Shown one piece after another: positions 10,908 through 22,175 of a stretch of DNA of 64,000 bases (positions are counted from its first letter, which is position 1; each line of letters opens with the position of its first letter). This DNA comes from Coccinella septempunctata (Eukaryota; Arthropoda; Insecta; Coleoptera; Coccinellidae): contig NC_058196.1 of assembly GCF_907165205.1 (NCBI RefSeq), positions 2,646,501-2,710,500 of the forward strand, in the 5' to 3' direction. The notes below the pieces were generated by a model. The model was not told the DNA's origin, did not search any database, and saw only the letters and a list, made by a program, of their open reading frames with translations. Made by a program: the position numbers and the translations under genes.

Positions 10908-10943
10908 CCATTCCGAGTCAATCGCTTGACAGGAGAAGACGTG
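10908..10943 (+). promoter_or_regulatory. Putative internal initiator/DPE promoter of the jockey-like element
   Basis: CCATTC (10908-10913) matches the initiator TCAKTY at five of six positions with A+1 at 10910. AGACGTG starts at 10937, exactly +28, the strict position of the downstream promoter element. Jockey-family elements of flies are known to use TATA-less internal Inr/DPE promoters. About ten bases (10900-10909) lie upstream of the predicted start. They may be extra nucleotides added at integration. Confidence 0.6.
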
Positions 10944-11341
10944 CTACAGTGCTCCTAGTGCTATAAAAGAGAAAGCGGACGAGAAAGTCACAGTGCCGTA
11001 AAAGTGAAAGCGGAGGTGAAAGTGCCCACTAACCAAGCTACGGAATATTTGATTCCGTCTGTGAAGTTGTGTAGGTTCTATATTTGTTATCGGAATTTTA
11101 ATTCGTTAAAATTTTCAAAGTTGGTGTTCATCCTAAGTGTCCAGAGAATTTTCTCGTTGGTACTGCAGAAAACATCAGGTGAGCTTATTTTTCGTATCTT
11201 TCTTTCTGATTATTCTCATAGCGTAGAGAATTTTTGATGAGCCGTTTTGTTTTTATGCATGAGATACATTTTTCTTTTGTCTTGAAAAATTTTATTTCCA
11301 ATTTCTTTGAGTAGCGAAGTAATTATTAATTAGATTCTAAA

Positions 11342-12739
11342 ATGTCTGACCATTCGGACTGCGAGTCCGTAATGGAAGAAGACGCGCCAGAAATCGCTAA
11401 TGTCGTGTCCGAACACGATATTTTGAGAGAGGAGAACGCAAGTTTGAAAGCGAGGGTGAATGAGTTAGATAGATGCGTATCTAGCTTAGTTGCTGAGATT
11501 AAAAATCTCAGGGAGAGGCTCGAGTTGCAGGAGGGAAATAAGGAAAGTCCTTACTCCAAAGCACTCAAGAAGAACATTATTTTGAAAAATGTCCAAGAAG
11601 TGAACTTACCGGTTCAAAAACAGAAGATGGAGGTGGTCAAAACCCCTCAAACCAAAATTTCCCCACCCGCCAAAAGAGTGAGAAAGGATAGCTCCTCGTC
11701 AAATGAAGAGGCAAACAAGAAAAGAGTCTTGGAAACCCCAGCCCAAGAGAAAACCACTCCAGTGGAGAGAAAAGAAAAAATCCCCCCAGTTACCCTGAGG
11801 GGTACGTCCGAATGGACGTCAATTTCCAACGCGTTAATGCGAAACGGAATAAATTACAGCAGAGCGACTACTGTGAAGGACGGAATTAGGGTCGTTCCAC
11901 AAACCGCGGAAGACCACAGAAGAATGACGGACTTCCTTCATAAAATAAATAGGGAGTTTTACACTCTTCAACGGGAGGAAGAAAAGAAAATCTATGCGGT
12001 AGTGAGATATCTACCGCTGGATGCAGATATCCCGACGATCCTTGACGACCTCAAGGATCAAGGGATCGTCGATGCTGAGGTCATAAGAATGACCTCAAAT
12101 ATAACTAAGAGGCCGATGCCCTTATTGCTGGTTAAAACCCAGAATAAGGGTATCTTCGAGGTGAGAAGGCTCTACAACATGAACTGTGTTGTTGAACCTA
12201 AGAGAAGGACGACCGGGCCTGGACAATGTTACCGCTGTCAGCGATATGGACATGCCCAAAGTAAGTGCACTTTTCCATGGAGGTGCGTGAAATGCTCCGG
12301 TAATCACAGCTCCAAGGAGTGTACGCTCACCAGGGAGAACGAGGAGCGAAATGCCTCTTGTGTTCTCTGTGGAGAGCAAGGACATCCAGCCAGCTACAAG
12401 GGATGTAGCGAATGGAAATTGGTCACTAAAAAGACCAAGAGATCGCCAAGATCGAACCAGACCAGCTCGAGGCCAACACAAAATACACCGAGGCCATCCA
12501 CAAACTCTTCGGAAGTGAAGAAACCCCAGGAAACTGCAACCGAAGCAGTCAAAGAGACGAAGAAACCAGAGAAAAAGACGGAAAAGGCAAAAACCGTCAA
12601 AAAAGCCGAAACCAGAAAAGGAATTTCTGGAATCACTGAGGAACTGGATAAGTTCACGAAAAACCTCCTCAGCACGATGATGCAGAATCTGGAGAAAGAG
12701 ATTGAGAAGAAGATGCAGCAAATTATTAAGAATATTTAA
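11342..12739 (+). CDS. Jockey-like ORF1 gag protein with zinc knuckles
   Basis: This is the nucleic-acid-binding gag-like protein (465 residues) that packages the element RNA. From the N-terminus: an acidic segment; a leucine-rich coiled coil at about 25-62; a Lys/Ser/Pro-rich linker; a region resembling the PRE_C2HC domain at about 155-290; three zinc knuckles (C296YRCQRYGHAQSKC, then CVKCSGNHSSKEC, then CVLCGEQGHPASYKGC); and a Lys/Glu-rich tail. The frame is intact from ATG to TAA. The stop overlaps the ORF2 start (taATG), which suggests translation of ORF2 by termination-reinitiation. Confidence 0.93.
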   Translation: MSDHSDCESVMEEDAPEIANVVSEHDILREENASLKARVNELDRCVSSLVAEIKNLRERLELQEGNKESPYSKALKKNIILKNVQEVNLPVQKQKMEVVKTPQTKISPPAKRVRKDSSSSNEEANKKRVLETPAQEKTTPVERKEKIPPVTLRGTSEWTSISNALMRNGINYSRATTVKDGIRVVPQTAEDHRRMTDFLHKINREFYTLQREEEKKIYAVVRYLPLDADIPTILDDLKDQGIVDAEVIRMTSNITKRPMPLLLVKTQNKGIFEVRRLYNMNCVVEPKRRTTGPGQCYRCQRYGHAQSKCTFPWRCVKCSGNHSSKECTLTRENEERNASCVLCGEQGHPASYKGCSEWKLVTKKTKRSPRSNQTSSRPTQNTPRPSTNSSEVKKPQETATEAVKETKKPEKKTEKAKTVKKAETRKGISGITEELDKFTKNLLSTMMQNLEKEIEKKMQQIIKNI

Positions 12740-15447
12740 TGGCTGACACGACGATAAAGAACAATCTCATAATCGTCTCTTGGAACGTCGAAGGATTGAG
12801 AGCCCGCAGATCAGAATTCGAAGAACTGATTGAAGAGAAGAGACCGGATGTCATAGCTCTTCAAGAAACGAGACTTAACCCCAACGTTCGGATAGCATTT
12901 CCCAATTACGATATTTACAGAAATGATAGACCTAACAGCACAGGTGGCGTTGCTATACTGGCTAGAAGGAATATGGATCACCATTTCGACCAAATATTCA
13001 ATGGACAAGAAGTAGAAGCAATATCGATTATTGTGAATACTAATCGAGGGCAAGTGAAGATTATTTCAACTTATAAATCACCGGATAAGGACATGCTGGA
13101 AGAGGATCTAAAAATGCTACTAGAAGGAAGACACCCGAAAATCATAATTGGTGATCTTAACTGCAAATCGCAGGAATGGAACAGTAGGGTGGAAAATACA
13201 AACGGGAGAAGACTGAAGATTTATGCTGAAAAACTTAATGCAGTTGTGATAGGACCTGATATACCGACCTACATACCAAGAGTAAATGGACTACCCGATG
13301 TACTGGACATTGTCGTAATGAAAGACATCACTGAAGAAATCAGCATTGATACAATAGAAGACGGAACTTCAGACCACAATCCCATAGAATTCATAGTGGG
13401 ACATGGCCCAAGAAACGAAGAAGAGACACAAACCAAGGAACGCACAGACTGGGAGAAATATAAGAATTTACTTCAGGAGAAAATCAGGGAAATTCCCCAA
13501 ATAAACACCCAGGATGAATTAGATGAAGCAGTTGAAAAATTGGAAAATCATATAAAAGAAGCCTATGAAGAAAGCACCAAGAGAATAAGGAAACCAATTC
13601 CGAAACATTCACATGGAGATACGCCAAGGGATATAAAGGAACTTATAAAAAAGAACAGAAGACTCAGGAAAATCTACAGAACAACAAAAAGAGAAGAAGA
13701 CAAGAAGAAACTGAATAAGCATAGTCAGATATTGAAAAATGCTTTAACAGAACTGCGTAATAACAGATGGCACCAGAGATTAAGGGAACTGAATACAATA
13801 GATCACTCGGCTTGGAAAATGCAAAAACGCTTACGACGAGAACAGACAGTTATACCTCCACTGCATGGAGCAAACGGAATGGTATATACGAGACTTGAAA
13901 AAGCCGAAGCACTTGCCGACACAATTGAGAGAGAAGCCAGAATAAATTACAGAAATGATGATGACAATGAAGATCTAGAAGAAGAAGTGGAGGCAAACGA
14001 AGAACTGATGATGGAACCACCGGAAACCGAAATCATTCCAAAACCGGCTTCACCAACAGAAATCAAAGAGATCATAATGAAACTGAAAAACCGGAAAGCA
14101 CCGGGAGAAGATAGGATAACGAATTATATGTTGAAGAAATTGCCTAGAAAAGGAATAGCAGCCTTGACGAATATAACAAACGGAGTGATGAGGACCGAAT
14201 ACTACCCAAAGAGATGGAAAACTGCAGAAATGATAGTTTTCAACAAGCCTGGAAAGGAACGGAAATTTCCTCAAAATTATAGACCAATCAGCCTACTATC
14301 AGCACTAGGAAAAGTCGTCGAGAGGGTTATCGCCAAAAGGCTGAATGAGGAAACAGAAATGTTGAAGATAATCCCACCCGAACAATTTGGATTTCGACGA
14401 GAACACTCCACTGAACTCCAATTACTACGGCTCATAGAATACGTCACCGAAGGAATGCAGACCAAACAGGCCACAGGATTAGTTCTGATGGATATCGAGA
14501 GAGCTTTTGATAGAGTATGGCACGAAGGCCTAATCTACAAGATGAAAAGAGCAGGATATTCGACCAAGCTATGCAAGATTATAAGGAATTATCTGAGGAA
14601 TAGAAACTTTTATGTGAAGATAGATGGAGCAACCTCTCAAACCAGACAATTGGAAGCGGGAGTGCCTCAAGGATCGGTACTTGGACCTCTGCTTTACGTA
14701 ATATACGTTTATGATATCCCGAAGAATGCTAGGAATATGCTCACCTTGTACGCAGATGACACAGGAATAGCGTTCAGACATCGACGCCCAGAGATCATAC
14801 ACCGGAGACTGCAGGAAGCCATAGATGAATTACTCAAATGGTGCATCAAATGGAAAATCCAAATCAATGGAAGAAAGACTCAAGCAATATTACTGCAAAA
14901 GAGAAGATTGAGGATGGAAGAAAACCTTGAAGTTGATGGACAAGAGGTTGAATGGAAAAATGAAGCAACATACCTAGGAGTGACGCTTGACAGAGGACTT
15001 ACATGGAAAAACCACATCAAATGTGCTGTTGATAAAACAAAAGCCGCAATGAGTAAACTTTATCCACTCATAGGCAGAAGAAGTCATATGAATAAGAACA
15101 TCAAGTTGACGATGATTAAAACTATTGCGCGACCACAACTCACATATGGATCGGCGGCATGGGGCTTCGCAGCCAAGACCCACATCAAGAGAATACAGGC
15201 CACTGAGAATAAACTCCTTAGAATGGCGATGGACGTACCCTGGTTTGTTAGGAACAAACAAATCTACAAGGACTTGGAATGGGAACCAGTTACAGAATTT
15301 ATGAAGAGAAAGGCGGAAAGGATATTCGACAAAGCCAAACAACATCCAAATGAGGAACTACGAAGATTAGTCGACTACGATCCAACAGAAGAAGCTAGAA
15401 GGTCAAGAACCTACCACCGAAGACCGAGAGATCAGTTAAGGATTTAA
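12739..15447 (+). CDS. Jockey-like ORF2: AP endonuclease and reverse transcriptase
   Basis: The 902-residue enzyme nicks target DNA and copies the element RNA. Endonuclease, residues about 1-225: SWNVEGL, LQETRL, TGGVAIL, IIGDLNCKSQEW and SDHNPIEF. RT from about 430: RKAPGEDRI, NYRPISLLSALGKVVE, QFGFRREHST, MDIERAFDRVWH, AGVPQGSVLGPLLY, the catalytic YADD at 671-674, and YLGVTLDRGLTW. The C-terminal region is complete. No stop or frameshift is seen. The ATG shares its A with the ORF1 stop. Length and motif order match the jockey clade. Confidence 0.95.
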   Translation: MADTTIKNNLIIVSWNVEGLRARRSEFEELIEEKRPDVIALQETRLNPNVRIAFPNYDIYRNDRPNSTGGVAILARRNMDHHFDQIFNGQEVEAISIIVNTNRGQVKIISTYKSPDKDMLEEDLKMLLEGRHPKIIIGDLNCKSQEWNSRVENTNGRRLKIYAEKLNAVVIGPDIPTYIPRVNGLPDVLDIVVMKDITEEISIDTIEDGTSDHNPIEFIVGHGPRNEEETQTKERTDWEKYKNLLQEKIREIPQINTQDELDEAVEKLENHIKEAYEESTKRIRKPIPKHSHGDTPRDIKELIKKNRRLRKIYRTTKREEDKKKLNKHSQILKNALTELRNNRWHQRLRELNTIDHSAWKMQKRLRREQTVIPPLHGANGMVYTRLEKAEALADTIEREARINYRNDDDNEDLEEEVEANEELMMEPPETEIIPKPASPTEIKEIIMKLKNRKAPGEDRITNYMLKKLPRKGIAALTNITNGVMRTEYYPKRWKTAEMIVFNKPGKERKFPQNYRPISLLSALGKVVERVIAKRLNEETEMLKIIPPEQFGFRREHSTELQLLRLIEYVTEGMQTKQATGLVLMDIERAFDRVWHEGLIYKMKRAGYSTKLCKIIRNYLRNRNFYVKIDGATSQTRQLEAGVPQGSVLGPLLYVIYVYDIPKNARNMLTLYADDTGIAFRHRRPEIIHRRLQEAIDELLKWCIKWKIQINGRKTQAILLQKRRLRMEENLEVDGQEVEWKNEATYLGVTLDRGLTWKNHIKCAVDKTKAAMSKLYPLIGRRSHMNKNIKLTMIKTIARPQLTYGSAAWGFAAKTHIKRIQATENKLLRMAMDVPWFVRNKQIYKDLEWEPVTEFMKRKAERIFDKAKQHPNEELRRLVDYDPTEEARRSRTYHRRPRDQLRI

Positions 15448-15710
15448 ATGTAACCAAAGAAGAGCTTAACCTATAAAAGCTATAGGCAGCATACAACTAT
15501 CAACACGACTATGATCGTGTGAGAGTCCAGAAACCATAAGAGTCAACTGGTTAATAGGCAAAATGCCCGGAACCTATGAAGAAGCAGTTAAGGGTTTTTA
15601 GTGGGTCTCGAGCTCAGAGAGTGAGAATCCCCACACTGTTCCCCCTCAGCAGAGGGTGTGTTCGTCTGTTTGCAGATTTTCCCCCTGCTACACCAAAAAA
15701 AAAAAAAAAA
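15448..15710 (+). other. Jockey-like 3' UTR and poly(A) tail
   Basis: This is non-coding sequence between the ORF2 stop and the target-site duplication. It has short GC-richer self-complementary patches near 15600-15690 and ends in 16 A residues (15695-15710). I see no canonical AATAAA. Confidence 0.75.
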
Positions 15711-15757
15711 GGAACGGGCAATTGGGTGGTGGGGTGCTAGGAAGGGAAGGTAGGGGC

Positions 15758-15794
15758 TATATAACAGCGGAGTAGATGTACCAAGTATTCATTT
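15758..15794 (+). promoter_or_regulatory. TATA box plus initiator core promoter, H copy 2
   Basis: TATATAA at 15758-15764 and TCATTT at 15789-15794 (A+1 at 15791) keep the 33-bp spacing seen in every H copy. The jockey-like element ends 47 bp upstream, so any distal H regulatory sequence is displaced by about 4.8 kb in this copy. Confidence 0.65.
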
Positions 15795-15798
15795 GTGA

Positions 15799-16292
15799 AT
15801 GTGCTTCGTGCTGCAAATATTGTGTTGTGGTTTACATTTTTTAACTTTGGTACTATCGAATTTTATCGTTTCATACTTAAATATTTTTTTCATTTTGGAA
15901 GACGAGATGGACAGAAAGAAGATCTTGAGAATGGGATTGGAAAAATTGACTTGAGGAGAACAGTTCAAATCAGGAATTTTCTGAAGTCACATGTAGGAGA
16001 ACGAAAAAGAGAAAATGTTCCGCAGAAAATATCCGACACTCACGCTGCAAGAAGAGAAGGTAATCAAGAAGAACATAGACAAAAAGTCGTGAAGAAAATA
16101 AATTCCGATGTTGGAGAAAAAAAGCAGTATGTGTCGAACGGAAATCTGAGAAAACGCTTGACGAGGTCTTTTATTCTGAAGGAGATTCTGAATATGACAT
16201 CTATTAGAAGAAAAGAAGATCCTAATATCAAACTTTTCAATGTGAATGACTACATTGAGATTTTTAGGAAGAAGGAGACACCTATAAAATGA
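15799..16292 (+). pseudogene. H-repeat ORF, frameshifted copy 2
   Basis: This copy lost 16 bp between two 'aaattga' repeats (after about 15950). That puts both the first ATG (15799) and the internal ATG (15907) out of frame with the conserved C-terminal part. The rest of the protein sequence is preserved, including the KKETPIK end, so the loss is recent. Confidence 0.7.
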
Positions 16293-17370
16293 AAACTTTT
16301 GTAGGATTTGTAACTCCAGCCCGCGCTATATATTCAAAATGAAATATTAACTTCGAAAAAAATTGAAAATTGTTAGGTGTAGAGAAAAGACAACAGTACT
16401 GTTTTGAGTACTATGCGTAAAAGACTGAACGCTCCTTGACCTGCGATCAAGAAATAGAAAATTCATAATATAGGAGTGCAAGTCTGATAATGATTCATTT
16501 TGAATTTACAGCATATTCTAAATGAAACATTAATTTTGAAAACAAATAAAAATTGATAGGGGTTCATAAAAGTTGACAGTTAGTACTGTTTCAAGTACTA
16601 TGCAAAAAAAATCCACTGAACGCTTCTTGACCTACAATCAAGCAATAGGATATGTATGAATTCAGAGTGCAAGTCTGATATAATGAATCATTTATGATAT
16701 AGAGTGTTTTCTGAATGAAATATTAGGTTCGAAAAAAAATTAAAAATTGTTAGGTGTACTCAAAAGACAACGTTAGGTCCCGTTCCAAGTACGGTATAAA
16801 AAAAAATTTAAACTTCAAAATATGAGCAGATATACTAATTATCAGTTAAAATTAAGTAGCAGGATATCAAATGAGTGAGCCTTCTAATTAGGGCGATAAA
16901 TAAACGAAATCAACTCAGATATATGAAAACCAACAACTGTTGATTTGTTTGTCCACTTTTATATCAATGTGTATTATGTTCCTGAATTAATTTCGTTTGT
17001 TTTGAGTTATTTCATCCTCTCATTTATTGAGACATTGGTTCACTATAACCAGGATAATTTCCAATCCTGCTTTTTTTTGTCATTCAAGAACATTGTTTTA
17101 GGGATTCATCTACTATTTATATCCTACAGATAATTGGAAAAATTTGCTCATTTCAGTTTCACTAGTTATAATGGCTTCATAGATCTAACGTTACGCTACG
17201 GACCGTAATTTTTCATATTGTTTTCTCATTACTCCGTATGCCAGCTTCAGTACTATCGCGAATATTATTATTTCAGTTTCAACCTCAAAAAAAAGGCTAC
17301 TGCAACCAAAATTTTTCGTTATTTTCTCTAATAAATTTCAGCAATCCATTTTCAGAAATTTATGACGGAA

Positions 17371-19482
17371 TAGAATAGAATAGAATTCATTGATCCTCTA
17401 AGACATACAAAAATGCATAGGACAAGTCAACAATGAAAAAATGAAACAAATAGTAAATTATTTTACACAAAAATTTACATCTCCCAAGAATTCCCCAACA
17501 GAATAATAGCCTTGTTTATGTTTAACATCCTAATACTAGGTGGTAGGTGATTATACAATACGATTGCCTGATAGACAGGGCTTGCTTCATATTTCGATGT
17601 TTCATGAAAAGGAATGCTAAGTGTGGTATCATTCCTTGTAGAGTATGTGTGGAAGCTAGAGAGCTTTACCATCAAATGATCATTTTCACGTAGGTATACT
17701 AAGCACCTAAGTATAAACAGAGACGGCAAAGTGAGTATATTATTCACTTTGAATATATTTCTGCAGGTATCCATTGGTTTTAAATTGAAAATTAATCGTA
17801 AAATTTTTTTTTGCATAATAAACACCCTATGAGAATCAATAGAGTTACCCCACAGTATAACATTGTAATTCAGTAAACTGTAAACTAAACCATAATAAAT
17901 ATTCATCACAGCCTGAAAAGGAAGTGAATTCTTGATCCTGCTTATAGCATAGAGAGAGCTTGCTAATTTCTCACAGACATAATCACAGTGATCGCTCCAT
18001 CTCAGTGAGCTATCCAAGTAAACACCTAAAAATTTAACTTTGTCTACCGATACAATAAGATGGTCCATGCATTTGACAACAATAGGTTCACAATCATTAA
18101 TTCTATTCTTAAATCTAATGCACTCAGTCATTCCCAAGTTCAGAATTAAATTATTAGCTTTACACCAATTTAGAAACTTACATACTAGTGAACTAAAAAT
18201 ATCTGATAGATCGCTCAGGTCTCTGGCTGAGACCGCCACTGATGTATCGTCAACGAAAATAATTATGATTTCAGGATCTATGGACCCAGGTAGGTCATTT
18301 ATGAAAAGGAGAAACAGCAGCGGTCCCAACACTGAACCCTGAGGTACTCCATGATGAAGATCATATTTCTCAGACCAGCAATTCTCTGTCTTAACATATA
18401 AGGATCGATTCTTCAAAAATGACATCAGCCATTGGAGAAAAATACCACGAAAACCGATATTGTATAGTTTGATCTCCAAAAACTCCAAATTTATAACATC
18501 GAATGTTCGGGACAAATCAAAAAATATGCCAGCCAATTCCTCATCTAATTTTTTATAGATAAAATCAACCATCGAAAATGCTGCTGTTTGTGTAGTTTTT
18601 TCCCTAAAACCATGTTGGCAGTCGGTAATAATTCGGAAGCGAGTCAGAAATGACATCATGCGATTTAGCACAATTTTTTCAAAGAGTTTGGAGAAAACAC
18701 TTAACACCGAAATGGGTCTATAATTGTCAATGCAGCAAGAATCATGCTTTTCAAAAACGGGAATCACAGACGCCACTTTCAAAAGATCTGGGAATTTACC
18801 AGTTGTAACCGATAAATTAATAATACAAACAAGATGTTCAGCGATATTATCCACTATAAACTTCAACACGGAGATAGATACTCCATCAATACCAGTACTC
18901 TTTTTATTTTTCAAGCCTCTAACAGTACTAACTAATTCCTCAGTCACAACCGGATGAAAAAAGAAAGTGTTTCCCGACAAAGCTGAGGTCGTACATAAAG
19001 ATGACAAAATATTTCCATAATAATCCTGGAGAATTCTTTCGACAACTGAAGCAAAATGGTTAGCAAAAACATTAGCAACATCTCTTGGCTCCGTATAACT
19101 TTCCCCACAATAATTTATTTGTACTGCTATTTTTGTACTTCCTTTTCTCCCAGTAATGCTATTTACCATATTCCATACCGCTCTATTACTATTGCTGGAA
19201 GAGTTTATGACCTCCGAGAAATAACTAGATTTAGTGCGCCATAAGAGTTGTCTAAAATCTGACTTTGCTTTTTTATAGACTTCATAAGAACCCACAGTCT
19301 TCATATTTATATTTAACCAATCTAAATTTTTCAAATTCTTGCTTGCTTCCCTCACTTCCTCATTTATCCAGTTTTACCTATTCTGATTTGAATTCCCAGA
19401 CTTCACAAGCGGACAATTTATTTCCAGAGAATACTGTATTAACTGTGCAAATATAACGAAGGCATCATCAATATTGGTGCAT
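17371..19482 (-). mobile_element. NLR-1, copy 2 (3' half)
   Basis: The layout is as in copy 1: a TTCTA-type tail at the left, an RT ORF, and interruption by NLR-2 at 19482 (target 'tgcat' at 19478-19482). It shares several single-base changes with copy 3 that copies 1 and 4 lack. Confidence 0.85.
17475..19482 (-). pseudogene. NLR-1 reverse transcriptase, copy 2
   Basis: The RT is intact from GIDGVS through the FVDD catalytic block to the C-terminus. The open part covers 626 codons from 19355. A single T-to-A change in the plus sequence near 19376 turns a lysine codon of the N-terminal linker into TAA. Copy 3 has the same stop, while copies 1 and 4 do not. The 5' part of ORF2 is separated by NLR-2. 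Confidence 0.85.
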
Positions 19483-22175
19483 TTATATATTTATTTATTT
19501 ATTTATTTGCCAAATAGGACATCTACAGGTATAAAACCCAAATTGATGTCCATAAATTACAAAAAAAGTACAATCAAGTAGGACACAGATAAAAATTAAA
19601 CTACATTTATCTATTTAACAATAAGAAACCCACAAAACACTCCGGAGAACCAATTATTCTCTCAACCCTTTTTTTTTTTGTTTTTCTTTTTTTTAATTTC
19701 AAAATTCAGAATATGCGGAAATATTGGTTACAAATTATGCCAACTAATTCTATAAGTTTCTCTTCTAAATGCATTCAGTGTGAGGTGAAAGATATCGAGG
19801 TTGTTGAATCTTTTATTAAAAAGTGCAAGCATTCTATTAATCGGTGAATTATTTCTCAAATTTGTTCTATTTCGAGTCAAATCAAAAGTAGGGTTATTCC
19901 TCAGCCGTCTAGATGGTATATGAATTCTCATCAGATACAACAAGTCTGGGGAATCGACCAAGCCCCTCAACACCTTGAATAAGAAAATCATATCGGATTG
20001 CTTTCTACGACTATCCAGTGAGAGAAGGCCAAATTTACTCCTCAAGCCCCCAGTGCTCGCCAAGTTGTCACGAGAACCCTCAACTCTGTAGTCCAAATAT
20101 CTTAAAAAATTATTCTGAATGACCTCCAAACGATGCTTATATACCTCATACTGGGGACTCCACACAGTTGATGCATAATTCAATCTGCCATAAACGTAAG
20201 CCAAATAGAGAGCCTTTAGGGCACTCACAGACGAGAATTGTCGACAAGTTCTTAAAATAAACCCAAGCATACGATTGCCCCTGGCGACAAGGGACTCAAC
20301 ATGAGGTGCGAAGGTCATTTTGCTATCAAATATGACACCAAGGTCCCTTATCTCCTTTTTTTTATGGAGCAATTTACCCCCAAAGTTATAGTTGTAATCC
20401 ACTATATTGAAATTACGGGTGAAGTTGATGAAGGAACATTTGTCCAAGTTCAACTGCAATCTATTTGTTTTGCAATAAACGAAAAATTCATCAAGATCAT
20501 TCTGGAAAGCAAGACAATCGTTAAAAGTCTGAACTCTCGCAAAAATCTTAAAATCATCGGCGTAAGCCAAGAATTGACAAAATTTGAAACAGGTCCCCAC
20601 GTCATTCAGAAAGATTAAGAATAAGATAGGTCCCAGATGGGATCCCTGAGGTACACCTGAAGTTGCTATATAAGGCTTAGATTTATAACCATTCACATAA
20701 GTGATCAAAACCCTACCGCTGATGTAGGAGGACAGCCACCGAAGCAGATCCCCGTGCACACCGGCCTCTGACAGCTTCAACATTAATATATTGTGATCTA
20801 CTTTATCAAATGCTTTGCTGAAGTCGGTGTACACGGAGTCGACCTGGACACGCTCATCCATAGCAGATAGTATATACTCGGCATAAAGAACAAGGTTTGA
20901 CTCAGTAGATCTTTTGGGAAAAAAGCCATGTTGTTGGTCAACTATGAAAGACTTAAGGAACCCGATCAATAACATCGTTCACTATTTTCTCCAGAATTTT
21001 ACCGAAAATATTCAACTTACAGATGGGTCGATAATTTTCTACTTTACTTCGATCTCCCAGTTTAGGAATAGAAACTTTCCATTGATCAGGAAATATGCAC
21101 TCCTTAAGAGATGAATTGAACAGGGAGCATAGTGGAACGCATAGATTTTTTGAACATCTCCTGATAAAAACTGAAGGAATTCCATCAGGACCCGCCCCCT
21201 TGCTTTAATCCAGTTGACAAAGAGCTCTCGCTACGCCTTCTTCATCTACCTCAATTTCAGACAACACATTATTACACAGATTATTGCTCTTATGCATTGA
21301 AAACTTTTGTTCACAAGGCTGAAAAACGCCACGAAAATATTCGGCAAACAGATCTGCCACACCCTCGCCCTCAGCAGTTTTACCATCAAAACTCACCAAA
21401 TAAGGAATCTTACTACTACGATCTTTCAGAGAAACAAGCTGCCAGAATCCTGTTGTATCATGAGGTATCAAATTTTCTATGGTCTCTAAGTTTTTTTCAT
21501 AGTCATTCTTTATACTCAATTTACATCTTCGTCTTAAATACGAGAAAACTTTATAGTCCAATTCAGTAGAAGATATCTTCCACTTTTTATGAGCCCTATT
21601 TTTATCCTTTATAAGTTTTATTGTGCCAGGTGTATAATATTGAGGAAAATTATTATTAATTTTTTTTTTAGGTACATGTTTTTCAATGATATTATATATT
21701 TTAGAGTAAAATAAACCGATACAATCACCAACTTCACCGTTTGAAAAAAGTGAGGACCAATTAATTTTTTCCAATTCAGTATTGATATTATTATAATTAG
21801 CCCCTTTGAAATTGTAAGCATAAGTCAATTTGGAATGAAGGATCTTAACATTAAAAAAGTTCAACAGCAGTTCTACACTAACATGATGGGGATCTTCTGG
21901 GACTAAAGGATCAGCCGATTTAATGACCCTTTCAATGCATAACTTGTTATCAAAAATTAAATCCAAAATTCTGTTATTAACATTGGTGAATGAGTTGAAC
22001 TGCTTAAAATTACAAAAATTCACTATATCTAGCAATCGACTAAACCTGGAATCAATTCCTTTAGGTATTAAATACGAATTATGGGGTTTGAACTCCCATG
22101 TAATATTTGGCATATTGAAGTCGCCACAAATTAATACAGTATCATCGAAAAATATATTGGAGAGAAATTGAAGCT
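19483..22175 (-). mobile_element. NLR-2, copy 2 (cut by the duplication joint)
   Basis: The CR1-like element has its AAAT/ATTT tail at 19483-19508 and is cut at 22175 inside the endonuclease by fusion to the PLE. Unlike copy 1, it retains the YADD segment. Confidence 0.85.
19728..22175 (-). pseudogene. NLR-2 ORF2, copy 2
   Basis: The ORF2 remnant contains the C-terminal endonuclease (22113-21205) and a continuous 415-codon RT and C-terminal segment (20975-19728) with DQQHGFF, FSKAFDKVDH, GVPQGSHLGP and the catalytic YADD. The two are separated by the TAA at 21205-21207 that all four copies share, a 12-bp deletion near 21070 shared with copy 3, and a frame change near 20975. It has no start codon because the N-terminal endonuclease is missing. 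Confidence 0.85.

Larger units (their letters stand above)
10900..15710 (+). mobile_element. Complete jockey-clade non-LTR retrotransposon (NLR-4)
   Basis: The 4,811-bp element is flanked by an exact 10-bp TSD (ggaacgggca at 10890-10899 and 15711-15720). It ends in a 16-A tail (15695-15710), has an internal promoter near its 5' end and two intact ORFs (11342-12739 and 12739-15447). The 5' UTR is about 440 bp and the 3' UTR about 250 bp. It interrupts H about 47 bp upstream of the H TATA box. The other H copies lack it, so it is a late insertion and possibly still competent. Confidence 0.95.
8438..17370 (+). repeat. H repeat, copy 2 (interrupted by NLR-3 and the jockey-like element)
   Basis: The H segments are 8438-8824, 10453-10899 and 15711-17370. 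The first two are separated by NLR-3, and the last two by the jockey-like element. They carry the minus-strand PLE-like hairpin (10701-10733), the promoter (15758-15794), the frame-broken 169-codon ORF and the 190-bp repeats (from about 16322). The copy ends where NLR-1 begins. The TTCTA tail of NLR-1 starts right after 'gacggaa'. No other gene is seen. Confidence 0.85.

Noticed and set aside
11004..11237. Small ORF in the 5' UTR of the jockey-like element
   Set aside because: It starts at GTG and has no conserved features. The region behaves as a leader.
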